From Erigeron canadensis (lineage: Eukaryota > Streptophyta > Magnoliopsida > Asterales > Asteraceae): a DNA stretch of 64,000 nucleotides. The translations under genes and the position numbers were made by a program. Location of the stretch: assembly GCF_010389155.1 (NCBI RefSeq), contig NC_057768.1:45611633-45675632 (forward strand). The letters run 5' to 3'. Under the pieces are notes generated by a model that was not told where the DNA came from, ran no database searches, and saw only the letters and a program-made list of their open reading frames with translations. Within the stretch, counting starts at the first letter, position 1. Each line of letters opens with the position of its first letter. This document shows, in pieces, positions 11,081 to 21,890 of this stretch.

Positions 11081-11297
11081 TTTTTTTTAAAGGCAACGGA
11101 TAAATGGCTAACACCCTCATGTGGATGTGCCCACACCGGTTCGTCTCCTGACAATGCACTAAAGGGTTTGCTTCTCATGTGTTAGATGAATATAACATTA
11201 CTAAGGTTATTTCACCACATTTGCATGTGGCAAGATTCGAACATGAGACTCTCAGGAGGAAACCACATTGTGTAAAACCCTGACTACTGACTAACAC
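11081..11297 (-). mobile_element. SINE-like element
   Basis: Read on the minus strand it begins near 11297 with a tRNA-like head (GTTAGTCAGTAGTCAGGG as a possible A box, TGTTCGAATC as a B box) and ends at 11081 in an A run (TTTAAAAAAAAG). No coding. A second unit of the same general design lies at 58183-58390. Confidence 0.5.
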
Positions 11298-12984
11298 CCC
11301 AATGACCATCACCTTCCACTTAACAAAGTATATTAGAACATGTTTTCTAATATGGAAATGAAAATAAAATTTAGAGAAAATTACATTTTTGGTCCCTCAA
11401 GTTGTCAGGATTTTCAGTTAGTCTTGAATACATTTTTTAAATTTTTATTTAATTTCTATACATGGAAAACTCTTTCCATTTTCTAGAAAATTAAAGTTGG
11501 AAAACTAAAATACATTTTCCACAAATATGTCAAGTTGTAACCGTCGAGATATTAAAAGTTGTAACCGTCGAGATATTAATATGTAATTTTGTCAAATAGA
11601 CTTCATGTTTAAGTTAATTTAGCTAAAGATAAATTTATTTATGTATGGCTTTAAAATTCCAGGGTAACCCACAAGGTTGGCTTTGAGAACAAAATCCCTG
11701 ATAATCGGGAACAATAGTAAAACAAATTATATCGTTGTCTAACCTTTTGGATTGATATGAATTATGAATCCTTGACTTTTATGTATCATTTTGGTATCCT
11801 TAATGACCATTTAGGCCTAACATTGTGAGTGATAACCGTTTCACAACAGTATCAATTATGTACCACAACTAGAGTTGAAAACTAACTTGATATCAATTCA
11901 TTCCTGGTGTTCCTTACCTGCATTTTACATCAAATAATGATGGCCATGGGACCAACCAGTGGGCTAGCCTAAAAACGTGGTTTCGACACAACCCCTAGAC
12001 AAGTTTCGTACGGAACTCATCATGTGGCTTGAGCGTGTTATTTTCCTTCCCGAGTAGTTCATATTTTGGGTCATGTTTCTCAAAATTCGTTAGTAAGAAG
12101 AAATAAAAGCTCGCACTTTGGCGCACAAAGTTCAAATAACATAACATTGTCTTGTCATGTTGATAAAGGCAGCCATAAAAAGATCTTCATTGCTAATGAT
12201 GAATTGTCATCTGTATACTAGCCCAATCACACAACCTCGGTGTATCAGTACTTTGACTATTCAAAAACAATCTAAAACCCCATTGAACATCTAAAAGGAT
12301 ACCTCTAAGGCTCCAAACCCTGTTTAAATTTACATTCATAACAAGAAGCATGCGAAATTCACAGCAGGAATGTCTCAAAAACATATACAAAGAAATAAAA
12401 CACTAAAAATAATAAAAAGACTGTAAAAGAGCATACAAAATCCAACGTACCAATATTCAATGTTTTGGTGTATATGGTTGATAAAATTATTCAAATAATC
12501 CTTACATTTTGTCATATACCAGACAGACTTGTATATTGCAAGGTGGGCATCACTATATGATTCTCTAAACTAGATCGGTTTCCCCAGTTACACAGCAGCC
12601 CCAAATCAAAAAGAGGGGAGAAGAACGTAATTACTTTCGCTTTGTAGTAGCAAGCACAACACATGGTGGAGAAGGAATACATGCTTCATCCTTTTTGTTC
12701 CTACACCACATACATAGGACACAAAAAGAGATTCATGCACAAGACTCTCTGATGGACAAGGGTCTTTTTTCCTTTGGCTATTCAAAAGCCAACTTAGGGG
12801 AAAGCAAGAGGGGTGAGGGCACTATACGTTGTTTTTTCCTAGATGTTTTGGCTTATTGCAAAGTAAAAATGGAGGCCATCTAATGAAGTCCTATTAAAAG
12901 GACTTGTCACAAAACCAAACAAGAAAAAGAACAAGATGGCAAGTTAGGTTTATAAAATGTGATGTAGGGAACTACTACCACTGG
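11298..12984. other. Intergenic, with a 24-bp tandem duplication
   Basis: No gene supported. GTTGTAACCGTCGAGATATT is present twice in tandem at 11534-11579. The part from about 12500 to 12984 is probably the 3' untranslated region of the CCCH zinc-finger gene on the minus strand. Confidence 0.5.
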
Positions 12985-15984
12985 CTACGTGGAATGGGCA
13001 TCCCCGCTATGACTGGCCCTAACGCCACCAGTTGATTCAGAAAGCGGCATGCTTTTGGACATTTTTGATCCAGCTGAACCACTAGGCATACTGGTTGAGA
13101 GACCAATATCCTTGTTGGGTGTAGAATTAATCTCGGGCTGCAGCTCAGAAGAAGAAGATGATGGGGCCAGAGTTGCAATAGAAGAGCCAATAGGATATGG
13201 TGCAACAGGCATGTCTGTTAGTGAAGATGCAGATGGACTGTAACTTAATGTCCCCATTGGGTGATCAAATTTGCATGATGGCCCAAACTTACACACCCCT
13301 TTTTGACTATAATGTGTACAGAGAGGTGCACCCTGAGAAATAGAATAACACATCAACATGGATAAAAAAAGTATCACGGTACTAAAAGAAAATAAAGAAA
13401 CAGGGATCTGTAAAGATAATTACCGGGCGGAGGGGAAGTCCCATTGGGCTGAGCACAAAGTTTGACTTTGGGACACTCCACTCACGAGGGTGATGGTATC
13501 TACAAGAAGAACCAAATTTACAATCCCCCGTCTTCAAGTAATACTGACATTCAGGTTCACCAGGCCTTTCGGGAAATGGATGTTCCTTTTGACTGCTATT
13601 TGAAGGACCAGAAGAAGATGGCAGAGAGAGGTAAGATCCAGTATATGAAGAAACAGGAGGAGCCATTGCGTAAACCTGGCCTGCCCCAACAGCATGTTGG
13701 GTATTAGGACTTGCAGGTGCCTGAAACAGAAAAATGATATAAAACGTTGACCTTTAGAAATAAAAATGATTTGAGAAAAATGCTCAATAGATAATATACC
13801 TGGTAAGGATTCCAACCGGGAAATGGGACCATCCCAGGAGGAAGTAGAACTGGACTGTAAGTCCCGGGAATGTATTGTCCGGGAAAGAGAGGTCTTGCAA
13901 CTGGCCAGTTTCCGGCCAATAATGGAGGCTGCATACTTGGATATATCGCAGAAGGCATGGAAGACAAAGATTCAGGTATAGGTGCCTGTGGCGGAGGTGG
14001 TGGCGGCATGATGCCAGTAGGCTGGGGATGATGAAATTTACATGACACCCCAAACTTACATTGCCCTGTTTTCACATAGTATGAACACTCTTTTTCACCC
14101 TGTGAAGACAAAACTTATGTTGGAAGAAGGAAGTGGAGATGAATCAAATAGAAACAGATAGAGGTAGCAATGGTAAATGGGGGTTAATTTGATTTATGTT
14201 TCAGCTTTAAAGGGTCAAATGAGTTCAGTTAAATGATTTCACTGAAAAGAAGGTTTCAAGTCATTCGACATGTATAAATGATAAACGTCGTGGGAAATGC
14301 TTTATAAAAGAAGTTTTTCTAATAGTTGCAACAAATTCGTTCTTGATTTTTAGCACATCAAGTATTCAAAAAATTCATAACTTGGATAATCGAAGTGTCT
14401 TCTGGCTGCCCCAACCTGTTTTTACCTGCAGACTGACCGCCTGATGTGTCTGCCAAACAGCCCAATTTGCAAATTATAGGAAGAATGATAAAAAGGTAAA
14501 TGACTCACGGGACGGAGAGGGTATCCAGAAACATTTAGTGGTACAGCGCTCGATGATCCTACTCCCTGTCTTGGATGGTGATACTTGCAGGAAGCACCAT
14601 ATTTGCAAATTCCCGTTCGCATATAGTACTAACAATAACATAGAAATAGACTCAACCGATTGGAAGTAGAAACAGACTTCAGGTTCATATAACTCATAAG
14701 GTAAGTTGAAACACGAATACAAAGATATAACACTTGCGAAAATATTTTTTTTCCAGAAGGTTCCTAATCCCATGTAGAAGATGAGGACGCCATCTATAAA
14801 CGGAAACAGCTAAAAGTTATTCTATGTGGAACGCAAGATTAAAATGGAACTGCAACAACGCTTTGCCAAATCTGCTCTTAAACTATTGAACACCACATTA
14901 TATACACAATCAATGCTTCAAATTCCAGATTTTGTATGTCACAAAAAGACAATTTCTTGAACATTATACCTTTATCTCAATCTTTGGAGAGCAAACATAT
15001 GACATATTGGCATTGCATCTCCCACAATAAATGATATACAACAAAATGGAAATGAACATTCCAACTAGATACTGCCTATCATATGACGTATCCACATTTT
15101 TCATGTCTTACAATTCATAAAGACAACCATTTCCAATATAGAAACCACCAAATAACTAAGCAAACTTCCATTTTGGAAATAGTGAAAAAGACAAAGTTAG
15201 TTCATATTACTATAATTTAGGAGTTTGGGATCATCAAAGGATGGAATGTAAGTACAAGTATATAGCATGGCATTCAATTGTACTATCTAAGAATCTAAGC
15301 TATCTAACTGGCATCATACAACAAAACACATCCAAGTTCCATTACTAACGAGTGATCAAATGAAGTACCTGGCACACGGGCTCCCCAATACGTTCCGGAT
15401 ACTCCTCTCCGCTCGACCTCATAGCTCCAACAATCTGAAACCAGAGAAGAAAAATCGAAAAACCTTCATCTTCGAATTTAATGTAACCAAAAATAGATTC
15501 CACTCAATGCATGTGAATATAAAACATTATACTTTCTTGAAACATTAAGAACCCAACTTTAACACAGATCACTTCAATTTCAGAATTTTAATAAACAAAT
15601 GGAGCAAAAAAGGGGGAAAATCCTGATACCGAATTACGATCACGGGGATGATTAAACCGACAACGAGTACCATAGCCACAAAACCCTGTTCTTAAATAGT
15701 AGATACAATCAGCCTCCTCTGGCCTTTCAGGGTATGATTCTGAACCACCTCCTAAACTTAACTGCCACATAGGCTCTGCATTTTACAAAAACCATCAAAC
15801 AAACAAACCAACCCCAAATTAATTATTAATACCCACTTTAATAATAATTATAAAAAAGTTAAAAATAAAATGTGATGATAATAATAAATTTAACAAAAGT
15901 GAAAAATGCAAGAAAACCTTCGAGCCCAGTTTGGCCACCAGATGAATTCCATTCAGTTACCGGATCGGATTGTGACATGTCCAT
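12985..15984 (-). CDS. CCCH zinc-finger protein, ZFN1/ZFN-like type, 447 aa
   Basis: Seven exons on the minus strand: 15984-15918, 15775-15630, 15434-15369, 14628-14509, 14099-13800, 13720-13424 and 13332-12985, all GT-AG and in frame. The protein has five C-x8-C-x5-C-x3-H fingers at about residues 46-65, 92-111, 138-157, 291-310 and 337-356 (for example [22 protein letters not shown]). The spacing, three N-terminal and two C-terminal fingers around a Pro-rich linker ([10 protein letters not shown]), is that of the plant ZFN1/ZFN-like proteins, which bind nucleic acid and are nuclear. Motifs [11 protein letters not shown] and LPLRP follow the family. The finger-2 codons are split between exons 3 and 4. 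The C-terminus is Ser-rich and disordered. The start [12 protein letters not shown] is the first ATG of the exon. The 5' region holds several microsatellites. Confidence 0.95.
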
Positions 15985-17074
15985 TTATATAAATAATAAA
16001 GATATAAAACTATATACGGGTTGTATGTATATGTATATATAAGCTATCAACAGTATATACCAAAAGAAAGAAACCCGAAAATGGAGATTGGGGTTTTATT
16101 TCCCGATCGGGTTTAAAAGTGGGAGAAAGAAAGAAGAGGGTTGTTGATTAACACACACACTCTCTCTCTCTCTCTAAATATATATATTATATAATATATT
16201 TGTATATACGTATATATGTGTATGTATAGGTGTAGAAAGAAAGAAGAAGTGTGGTGGTGTTAATGCTGGTGTGTGGGAGTGGTGATTTTGTGGTGGGATT
16301 AATGGAGTGTTTTGTTGTTAGTTTACCTACGCGCCATTTACTAACCAAGTACAACAACTCTGTTGTTGTTATTGTTGTTGTTGGTGGTGATGATATATGT
16401 GTGTATTTTGTGTGTGTGTGTGAGAGAGAGAGGGGGAGAGTGGGGAATGACAAAAATGCCCTTTCGATTTGGTACACGTGCATTAAGACGTGTTCGACTT
16501 ACATCACCACTAATCTATTCTATACCCCCCCTTTTTATTGTTCGAGTTTGTATTTGTCAAAACCCCTTTCTCATTTACAAATATCTTTTTCTGTCTTTCT
16601 TAATTCCTTTGTTTTTCGAATATTTATTATCACAAAGCCTCCTTGTAATTTGTTATTTCCTTATCAATACATATGAAAATTCCTTTGATTAATTCGATTT
16701 GAACCAAACTCCCAAATATCAATTCCAAACATAATGTTATATTATTCAACTTTTATACCATGGAACCCATCTATAAAATTAGGATAAATATGTAATTAAA
16801 TATGACTGAATTTTTTTAGTGAGAATTTAACTATGATTTTGTGTATCGTATGGTTGTAACTTGTTAAATGGTACAAATTAGTAACCAACAGGCTAAATCG
16901 CTTACGTGAAGCAGATTGTAATTTTGTTTAGCTACGTTTGATATGCCACATCATAAATATAAAAGACAAAAAAGTTCAAAAGCATCTTGTTTAAGCCAAA
17001 CCTAATACAAAATTATCCCATAACAATCATAGATCAAGAAAATCAATTTACATCCAAACAACCAAATATCTCTA
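15985..17074. other. Leader and promoter region with microsatellites
   Basis: 5' side of the minus-strand CCCH gene. It holds (AC)n-(TC)n at 16151-16176, TA-rich repeats at about 16179-16230, GT/TGTTG-rich DNA at 16240-16400 and (TG)n-(GA)n at about 16409-16432. The open frames here on the plus strand are translations of these repeats and are not supported as genes. Confidence 0.6.
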
Positions 17075-17077
17075 TTA

Positions 17078-18956
17078 AGGGTTGGCAACGGATGGAAGGT
17101 GGGTGCGTGGTGGATGCGGCACCACCACTCAACACCGCCACCACCACTCAACACCGCCTCCAACACTCCACCACCCGTCGTGGTGTCAAATGGCGTGGTC
17201 ACACCACGCACTTGACCACTCACTTGTGCTTTTTGATTTGCGTGCCAACGTCTCTTTTGACCATATAAACGACTCTTTTTTTAATACTTTATATATACAT
17301 ACAACTTACAACACAAAACATACACACTACAACTACAAAACACACACACTACATTCACTTTCTCTTTCAAAAAACACACTAACACTCAAAGATATACACA
17401 CTAAAAAAATGCAAAAACGTATTGGTTCCACCACAATCATCAACGAACCGTTCGAATGGTCTAACGATAGTAGTTTAGAGGTGTTTGTGAACGTCATTGA
17501 GTCCGAAGAAGCCGAAAGTTCCATAGCGCGGTCACGGGCGAAATCTAAAGTCGTGAACCGCAACTGTTGGACCGCTTCAGAAAGGTTGCACCGCGACTAC
17601 TTTTTTGATGAACCGAAATACGATGATGATCTTTTTGAAGAAAGGTATCGTATGTCTAAAAGACTATTTTTAAAGATTGTGCATGATCTTGAGTCAAGAT
17701 ACGCGTATTTTCAGGACTCGTATGATGCCCGGTTGGCCAAGAGTTTTACACCGATACAGAAGTGCACATCTGCCATCCGGCAACTTGCAACCGGTAACCC
17801 ATCAGATGAGTACAACGAATATTTAGAGATGGCCGGGAGAACATCACATGAATGTCTTCAATTTTTTGTGACGCTATCGTTGACACTTATAGCACCGAAT
17901 ATCTGCGTAAACCAACAACACATGATATCCAACGTTTGTTTGAAGCACACGAAGAGAGGCATCCCTTGCCTGGAATGTTCGGTAGTCTAGACTGTACACA
18001 TCTTGTCTGAAATATGTGTCTAATGGAGTGGAGGGGTCAATACAAAAGGGGTGATCATTAGTACCCCACTATTATGTTGGAAGCAACGACGTCTCAGGAT
18101 TTATGGATATGGCACGCCTTTTTTGGTCCTCCGGGTGCTCTAAACGACATCAATGTGCTACAACAATCTCCCTTGTTCCTCCCCGAGCGTATGGGCACTG
18201 CTCCTTACTGTCCCTTCTCTGTAAATGGGCGTACGTATAGACCTGGGTACTATCTAGTCGATGACATATATCTTACATGGTCTACATTTGTTAAAGCGTA
18301 CAAATACCCGACCGACCCAAAAGAAAAAATGTTCAAAACGGCACAAGAGGCGGCTCGCAAAGATATTGAACGGGCATTTGGTGTTCTCAAAGGAAAATGA
18401 CATATCGTTGATTGACCGTTTCGACAATGGTCACTAGAAACAATAAGGAACTTGGTGTATGCGTGTGTGATTCTGCACAACATGATCATTCAGGATAGTG
18501 CTCGTGCGATCTGCCCAGTTCATATAGGAGATCCAGTTGTCCGACCAAGTAGTCATCGGGACGCCTTACCGGAGATACATTTCCGTCTCCGGTATGATCT
18601 GACAGAGCATCTAGCAGTCTAAACTTACCGCACCTCCAGCCGAACGATGAGTAGTAGTCGTATCTATATTGTTTATGTTATATCTTTTAAGTATTCCTAG
18701 TATGTTTCTTTTTAAAATTTGTTTTATGGTTTTCAAGAATTATGTAATGTTTATGTATTTTAATATTTTTATTTTAATGAAATTTAATGTTTAAATAAAA
18801 TGAAAATTGTAAAATGAGCGATGAAGTGAGTGGTCGGATGCCAATGAAATTTGGATGAGTGGTGAGTGAGTAGTGAGTAGTGGAATTGAGGTGACATGAT
18901 GTGATTGGTTAGAAGTGAATGGTGAGAAAATGGATGGAAGGTAGGTTGCAACCCTC
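17078..18956 (+). mobile_element. Decayed PIF/Harbinger transposon
   Basis: TTA at 17075-17077 and TTA at 18957-18959 flank a 1.88 kb element. The left end reads AGGGTTGGCAAC; the right end, in reverse, reads GAGGGTTGCAAC, an imperfect inverted pair. A TTA/TAA duplication is diagnostic for PIF/Harbinger. Inside is a broken transposase frame. Near the left end ACCACCACTCAACACCGCC-type units repeat (about 17119-17175). Confidence 0.82.
17409..18622 (+). pseudogene. PIF/Harbinger (HARBI1-like) transposase relic
   Basis: From an ATG at 17409 the frame shows the plant transposase N-terminal part (RDYFFDEPKYDDDLFEERYR, FTPIQKCTSAIRQLATG). It shifts frame at about 17870. The DDE core is still visible in pieces: GSLDCTH, QDLWIWHAFFGPPGALNDIN, YYLVDDIYL and ERAFGVLKGK, which contain the expected Asp, Asp and Glu. 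In-frame stops interrupt it after CTHLV, after RGDH and after VLKGK, some at positions that are Trp in active copies. It cannot make a working transposase. A separate Myb-like second protein gene, usual for autonomous elements, is not present. Confidence 0.88.
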
Positions 18957-18982
18957 TTAATGATATACATAACTACATCTTG

Positions 18983-19053
18983 CATTTACATCCAAACAAT
19001 CAATTAATCAAGTTAACCCATTTACATCCAAACAATCAATTAATCAGGTTATT
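18983..19053. repeat. Tandem duplication of about 36 bp
   Basis: CATTTACATCCAAACAATCA plus following bases occurs twice in direct tandem just beyond the Harbinger right end. A similar string lies just before the left end (about 17046-17066), so the transposon landed within or near a repeat carrying this word. Confidence 0.65.
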
Positions 19054-19875
19054 ATTGGGGTAAAACAAGTAGCATTTGGAGGTAGCAGAAAATGTGATGT
19101 ATCTATAAATCTTTATAAGCAGTGGTGGCTTAAGGTTTTTTTGAGGCCTTAAACGGGGTCAATTTTAGGGGCCTAGTTCATAATTAAAGTAAACAAAAAA
19201 AAAGTTAGGTCGACTTATGTTATTGAACTACTACTAATGAAAAGATACATATATTGATGTAAAAACCAATAAATGTATTACTACAATGCAAATTATATAA
19301 TGGTACTTCATACAAAATCTATACATTAAGTCTAAGATACAAAACATTGAGGCCCTACATATATTTGATATATGAATATGAATGTTGTTCTTGATTCTTA
19401 TATACATATTTTCAATGTTGTTGCAGATTCTTATATACATACCGATTATATATCATGATATATGAATATGAAGTTTATGAATATAGTTTACAGAGATAAG
19501 TAGTGTATTGTCCATGTCATCAGTCAAAGTCCAACAATTACGAGTGAGTCGCGTAGCCACATTAGCTATTAAATACGAGTAAATAAAAATTAAACGGCAA
19601 CCTTTTACCTTCTTATCAAGTCACCGGATACATAATTTGGACATTTTAACAAGTTACTCCCATATAATACACAAAAACGTAGTTGGTTTTACTAAATACA
19701 TTCGATCATAGTTAGTTATATTTCAAAATATTTATCTCTAAAAACTAACTAGCATTTTACCTTGGAAGTGTTAAATCTTGTCTTGCTATCATTTATAATA
19801 CATAATAAAGCAACAACCCGTTTTTAAAAATCTCAACTAAAGAATTGGAGTACTTAAAATACTCTTATTCATTAA
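19054..19875. other. Intergenic repeat-derived DNA
   Basis: No gene. At about 19660-19735 there is a decayed match to the right arm of the 2800-3094 MITE (ACAAAAACGTAGTTGG and CATAGTTAGTTATATTTC). GAGGCCTTAAACGGGG at about 19143 looks like part of another old repeat. Confidence 0.45.
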
Positions 19876-20186
19876 CTAGTTTAATAACCCGCGTAGCAAA
19901 TCAAGAAAAAATTTGTTTTTATCTATTAAAACATGTTTAAAAATTATTTATGATGTACTACGTATTATAGTTAACATTTGTAATTAATGCATATACTAAT
20001 TAACTATATCTAATTTCTTGTGTTTTAATAAAAGAATTAAACTTTTTTTAAAAATTAACTAATAAATGATGTCATAAATCATTTAAGTAAAAAAGAAAAA
20101 AATTATAAGAAATTTTCTAACAATACCAAGTAAATTTGTCTTTATAAATAATGATGTAAGCAAAATCTTCTTTTATTATATAGAGA
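19876..20186 (-). mobile_element. Short Helitron, 311 bp
   Basis: Minus strand: starts TCTCTATATAATAAAAGAAG at 20186 and ends CTAG at 19879-19876 before a host T, with CTACGCGGG just before the end. No coding. Confidence 0.68.
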
Positions 20187-20391
20187 TTTAAACATCTTTA
20201 CCTAATATATTTATAATGAATTAATTTACAACATAAATCCCTTAATCCTTAGAATAACTACACTACCTTCCTTTAACATCAATTACTATTACATTCACCA
20301 CCATTGTCATCACCACCACCCGTCACCGCCCGTCATCACCACCCCGCGCCACTACCACCATCGTCGCCGCATTGCGCGGACATATGACTCG
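20187..20391 (+). mobile_element. Helitron-like 3' end with CTCG terminus
   Basis: GTCGCCGCATTGCGCGGACAT followed by GACTCG|T ends at 20391 on the plus strand. A CACCACC-rich stretch precedes it, as in other Helitrons of this window. The 5' limit is not defined; the stretch back to 20187 is the most that could belong. Confidence 0.45.
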
Positions 20392-20823
20392 TTAGAATAA
20401 TATGCAAGGCGAGCAAATTGCTAAGTTTAATTTGGAATATGTTCTTAACTAACATTTTATTTTGGGTAACCCATAAAAAACAACTTAATTATTCTAAGTA
20501 GATGTAGATGTGATGTAATCCGGTCACTTATTATGTGAGAAAAAGTCGATGTAAAAATATAAATATCCATTTTATAAGAATTGAAGTACCCAAATCACAC
20601 TAGACACGATTATATGATAGCACATTCATAAAGCGAATTGATTGAGGGCCGTAAAGGGAGATCACGTCAAGCATTGATTATTTTGTTTGAAAATTCATGC
20701 TGCTATTATTATTTTTGCAAGAGAACCGACAAAAACCCTTATTTTGGGTGTTATTTTTATTATATTTAACACCCCAATATAAAGATCGAGTAATTATATA
20801 CGGAGTACTATGTTATATTTCTA
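20392..20823. other. AT-rich intergenic DNA
   Basis: Nothing recognisable beyond AT-rich spacer between two Helitrons. Confidence 0.5.
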
Positions 20824-21405
20824 TCTACCAATAAACTAAAACATGATTGAGATATTCTTAAAATGACACATGACGTAATCTTTGATTAACACGTGTCCTT
20901 TTAATTTATTTATTTTTGTTAAATTAGCTTTTTTTAGTTGTATATAAAATCAAATTAACTTTTTTAGTTATATATAAATTCAATTTTCTTATTAGATTTA
21001 AAATTAAACTTTAACTCTTGGCTTTATTAATACAAAATACATTATAACTTTATTTAATTAATCGTTTTCCCATTAATAAATTGTCTCTTTTTGTTGCTCA
21101 ATTTTTCAACTCTTATTTACTTATATTATGAAGACTTCAAAAATTCAAGTTTACGATCTGAAATCATAAGGCTATTTGTCATCATCCATTATGCTTAAAG
21201 TTTCGATTTTGATGTGCTTTTAAAAATTTAAGGTTAATCCTATATATTATATTTATCATTACTGTATATTATAATTTAGCTTCGATCATCAATTACCTTA
21301 ACAAATATTTCTTTTATACCCACAAATCATGTATGCGACATATTCGAATTTTCTTTATGATACAATCTATGTAGCTAATATACATCGTACGGGTATTAGG
21401 ACTAG
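20824..21405 (+). mobile_element. Non-autonomous Helitron, family 1 copy B
   Basis: Starts TCTACCAATAAACTAAAAC at 20824 and ends CTAG at 21402-21405 before T. The subterminal hairpin region reads ACATCGTACGGGTATTAGG. It is in the opposite orientation to copies A and C but has the same internal landmarks (ACACGTGTCC, TTTATATACAAC reversed, TTTTGAAGTCTTCA reversed). Confidence 0.85.
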
Positions 21406-21447
21406 TATATTATATATACTATGGGAAAAAGGGTATATTATATATAC

Positions 21448-21641
21448 TATGGGAAAAAGGGAATATAAGGTTGTCCACCTAAGCTTAGGTGTGGAACCCT
21501 TCATATACTAATATTTTATTATTTATTGTTTAATGAATAAATGTCTGAGTCCCCATGATTTTTATGGTTTAAAAAATTAATATGTGAAAGTTCGACATTT
21601 AAGCTTAGGTGTCTAACAGTCTTATATTCCCATCCCCCATA
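21448..21641. mobile_element. MITE, AAGCTTAGGTGT family, copy 1
   Basis: Inverted arms: the left has TATGGGAAAAAGGGAATATA then CCTAAGCTTAGGTGTGGAA; the right, reversed, has GGGGGATGGGAATATAAGAC then CCTAAGCTTAAATGTCGAA. Related copies are at 51596-51789 and 58968-59146. Flanking TA-rich DNA suggests a TA target site. Just upstream a unit of about 28 bases containing ACTATGGGAAAAAGGG is tandemly duplicated (about 21410-21459). Confidence 0.78.
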
Positions 21642-21890
21642 TACTATATATATCAAGATCATAAAGCCCCCAACGTATATTGGTTATTTATTATTACGGA
21701 GTAATCGATAGCAACAACGAAAGATCATGAGAAAACATCCATTGGAATGACAGTAATATGTGGAAACAAAGTCGAAGATAAATGACCAAAGCAAGACATT
21801 AAACAGTTACTGTGGCATTCAAACAAAGTAGAGAAATGAACATGACTAGTATCAACATTAAAGCTAATCGGCAAGGTACCAACAGAATCA

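Noticed and set aside
13049..13707. Plus-strand frames across the CCCH gene
   Set aside because: Antisense shadows of exons 6 and 7, which have clear zinc-finger coding on the other strand.
16251..16692. Long overlapping frames upstream of the CCCH gene
   Set aside because: They translate GTT, GT and GA microsatellites and overlap the promoter of the minus-strand gene.
17082..17408. N-terminal extension of the Harbinger transposase frame
   Set aside because: It is made of the CACCACC-rich subterminal repeat and has no methionine start; the ATG at 17409 fits better.
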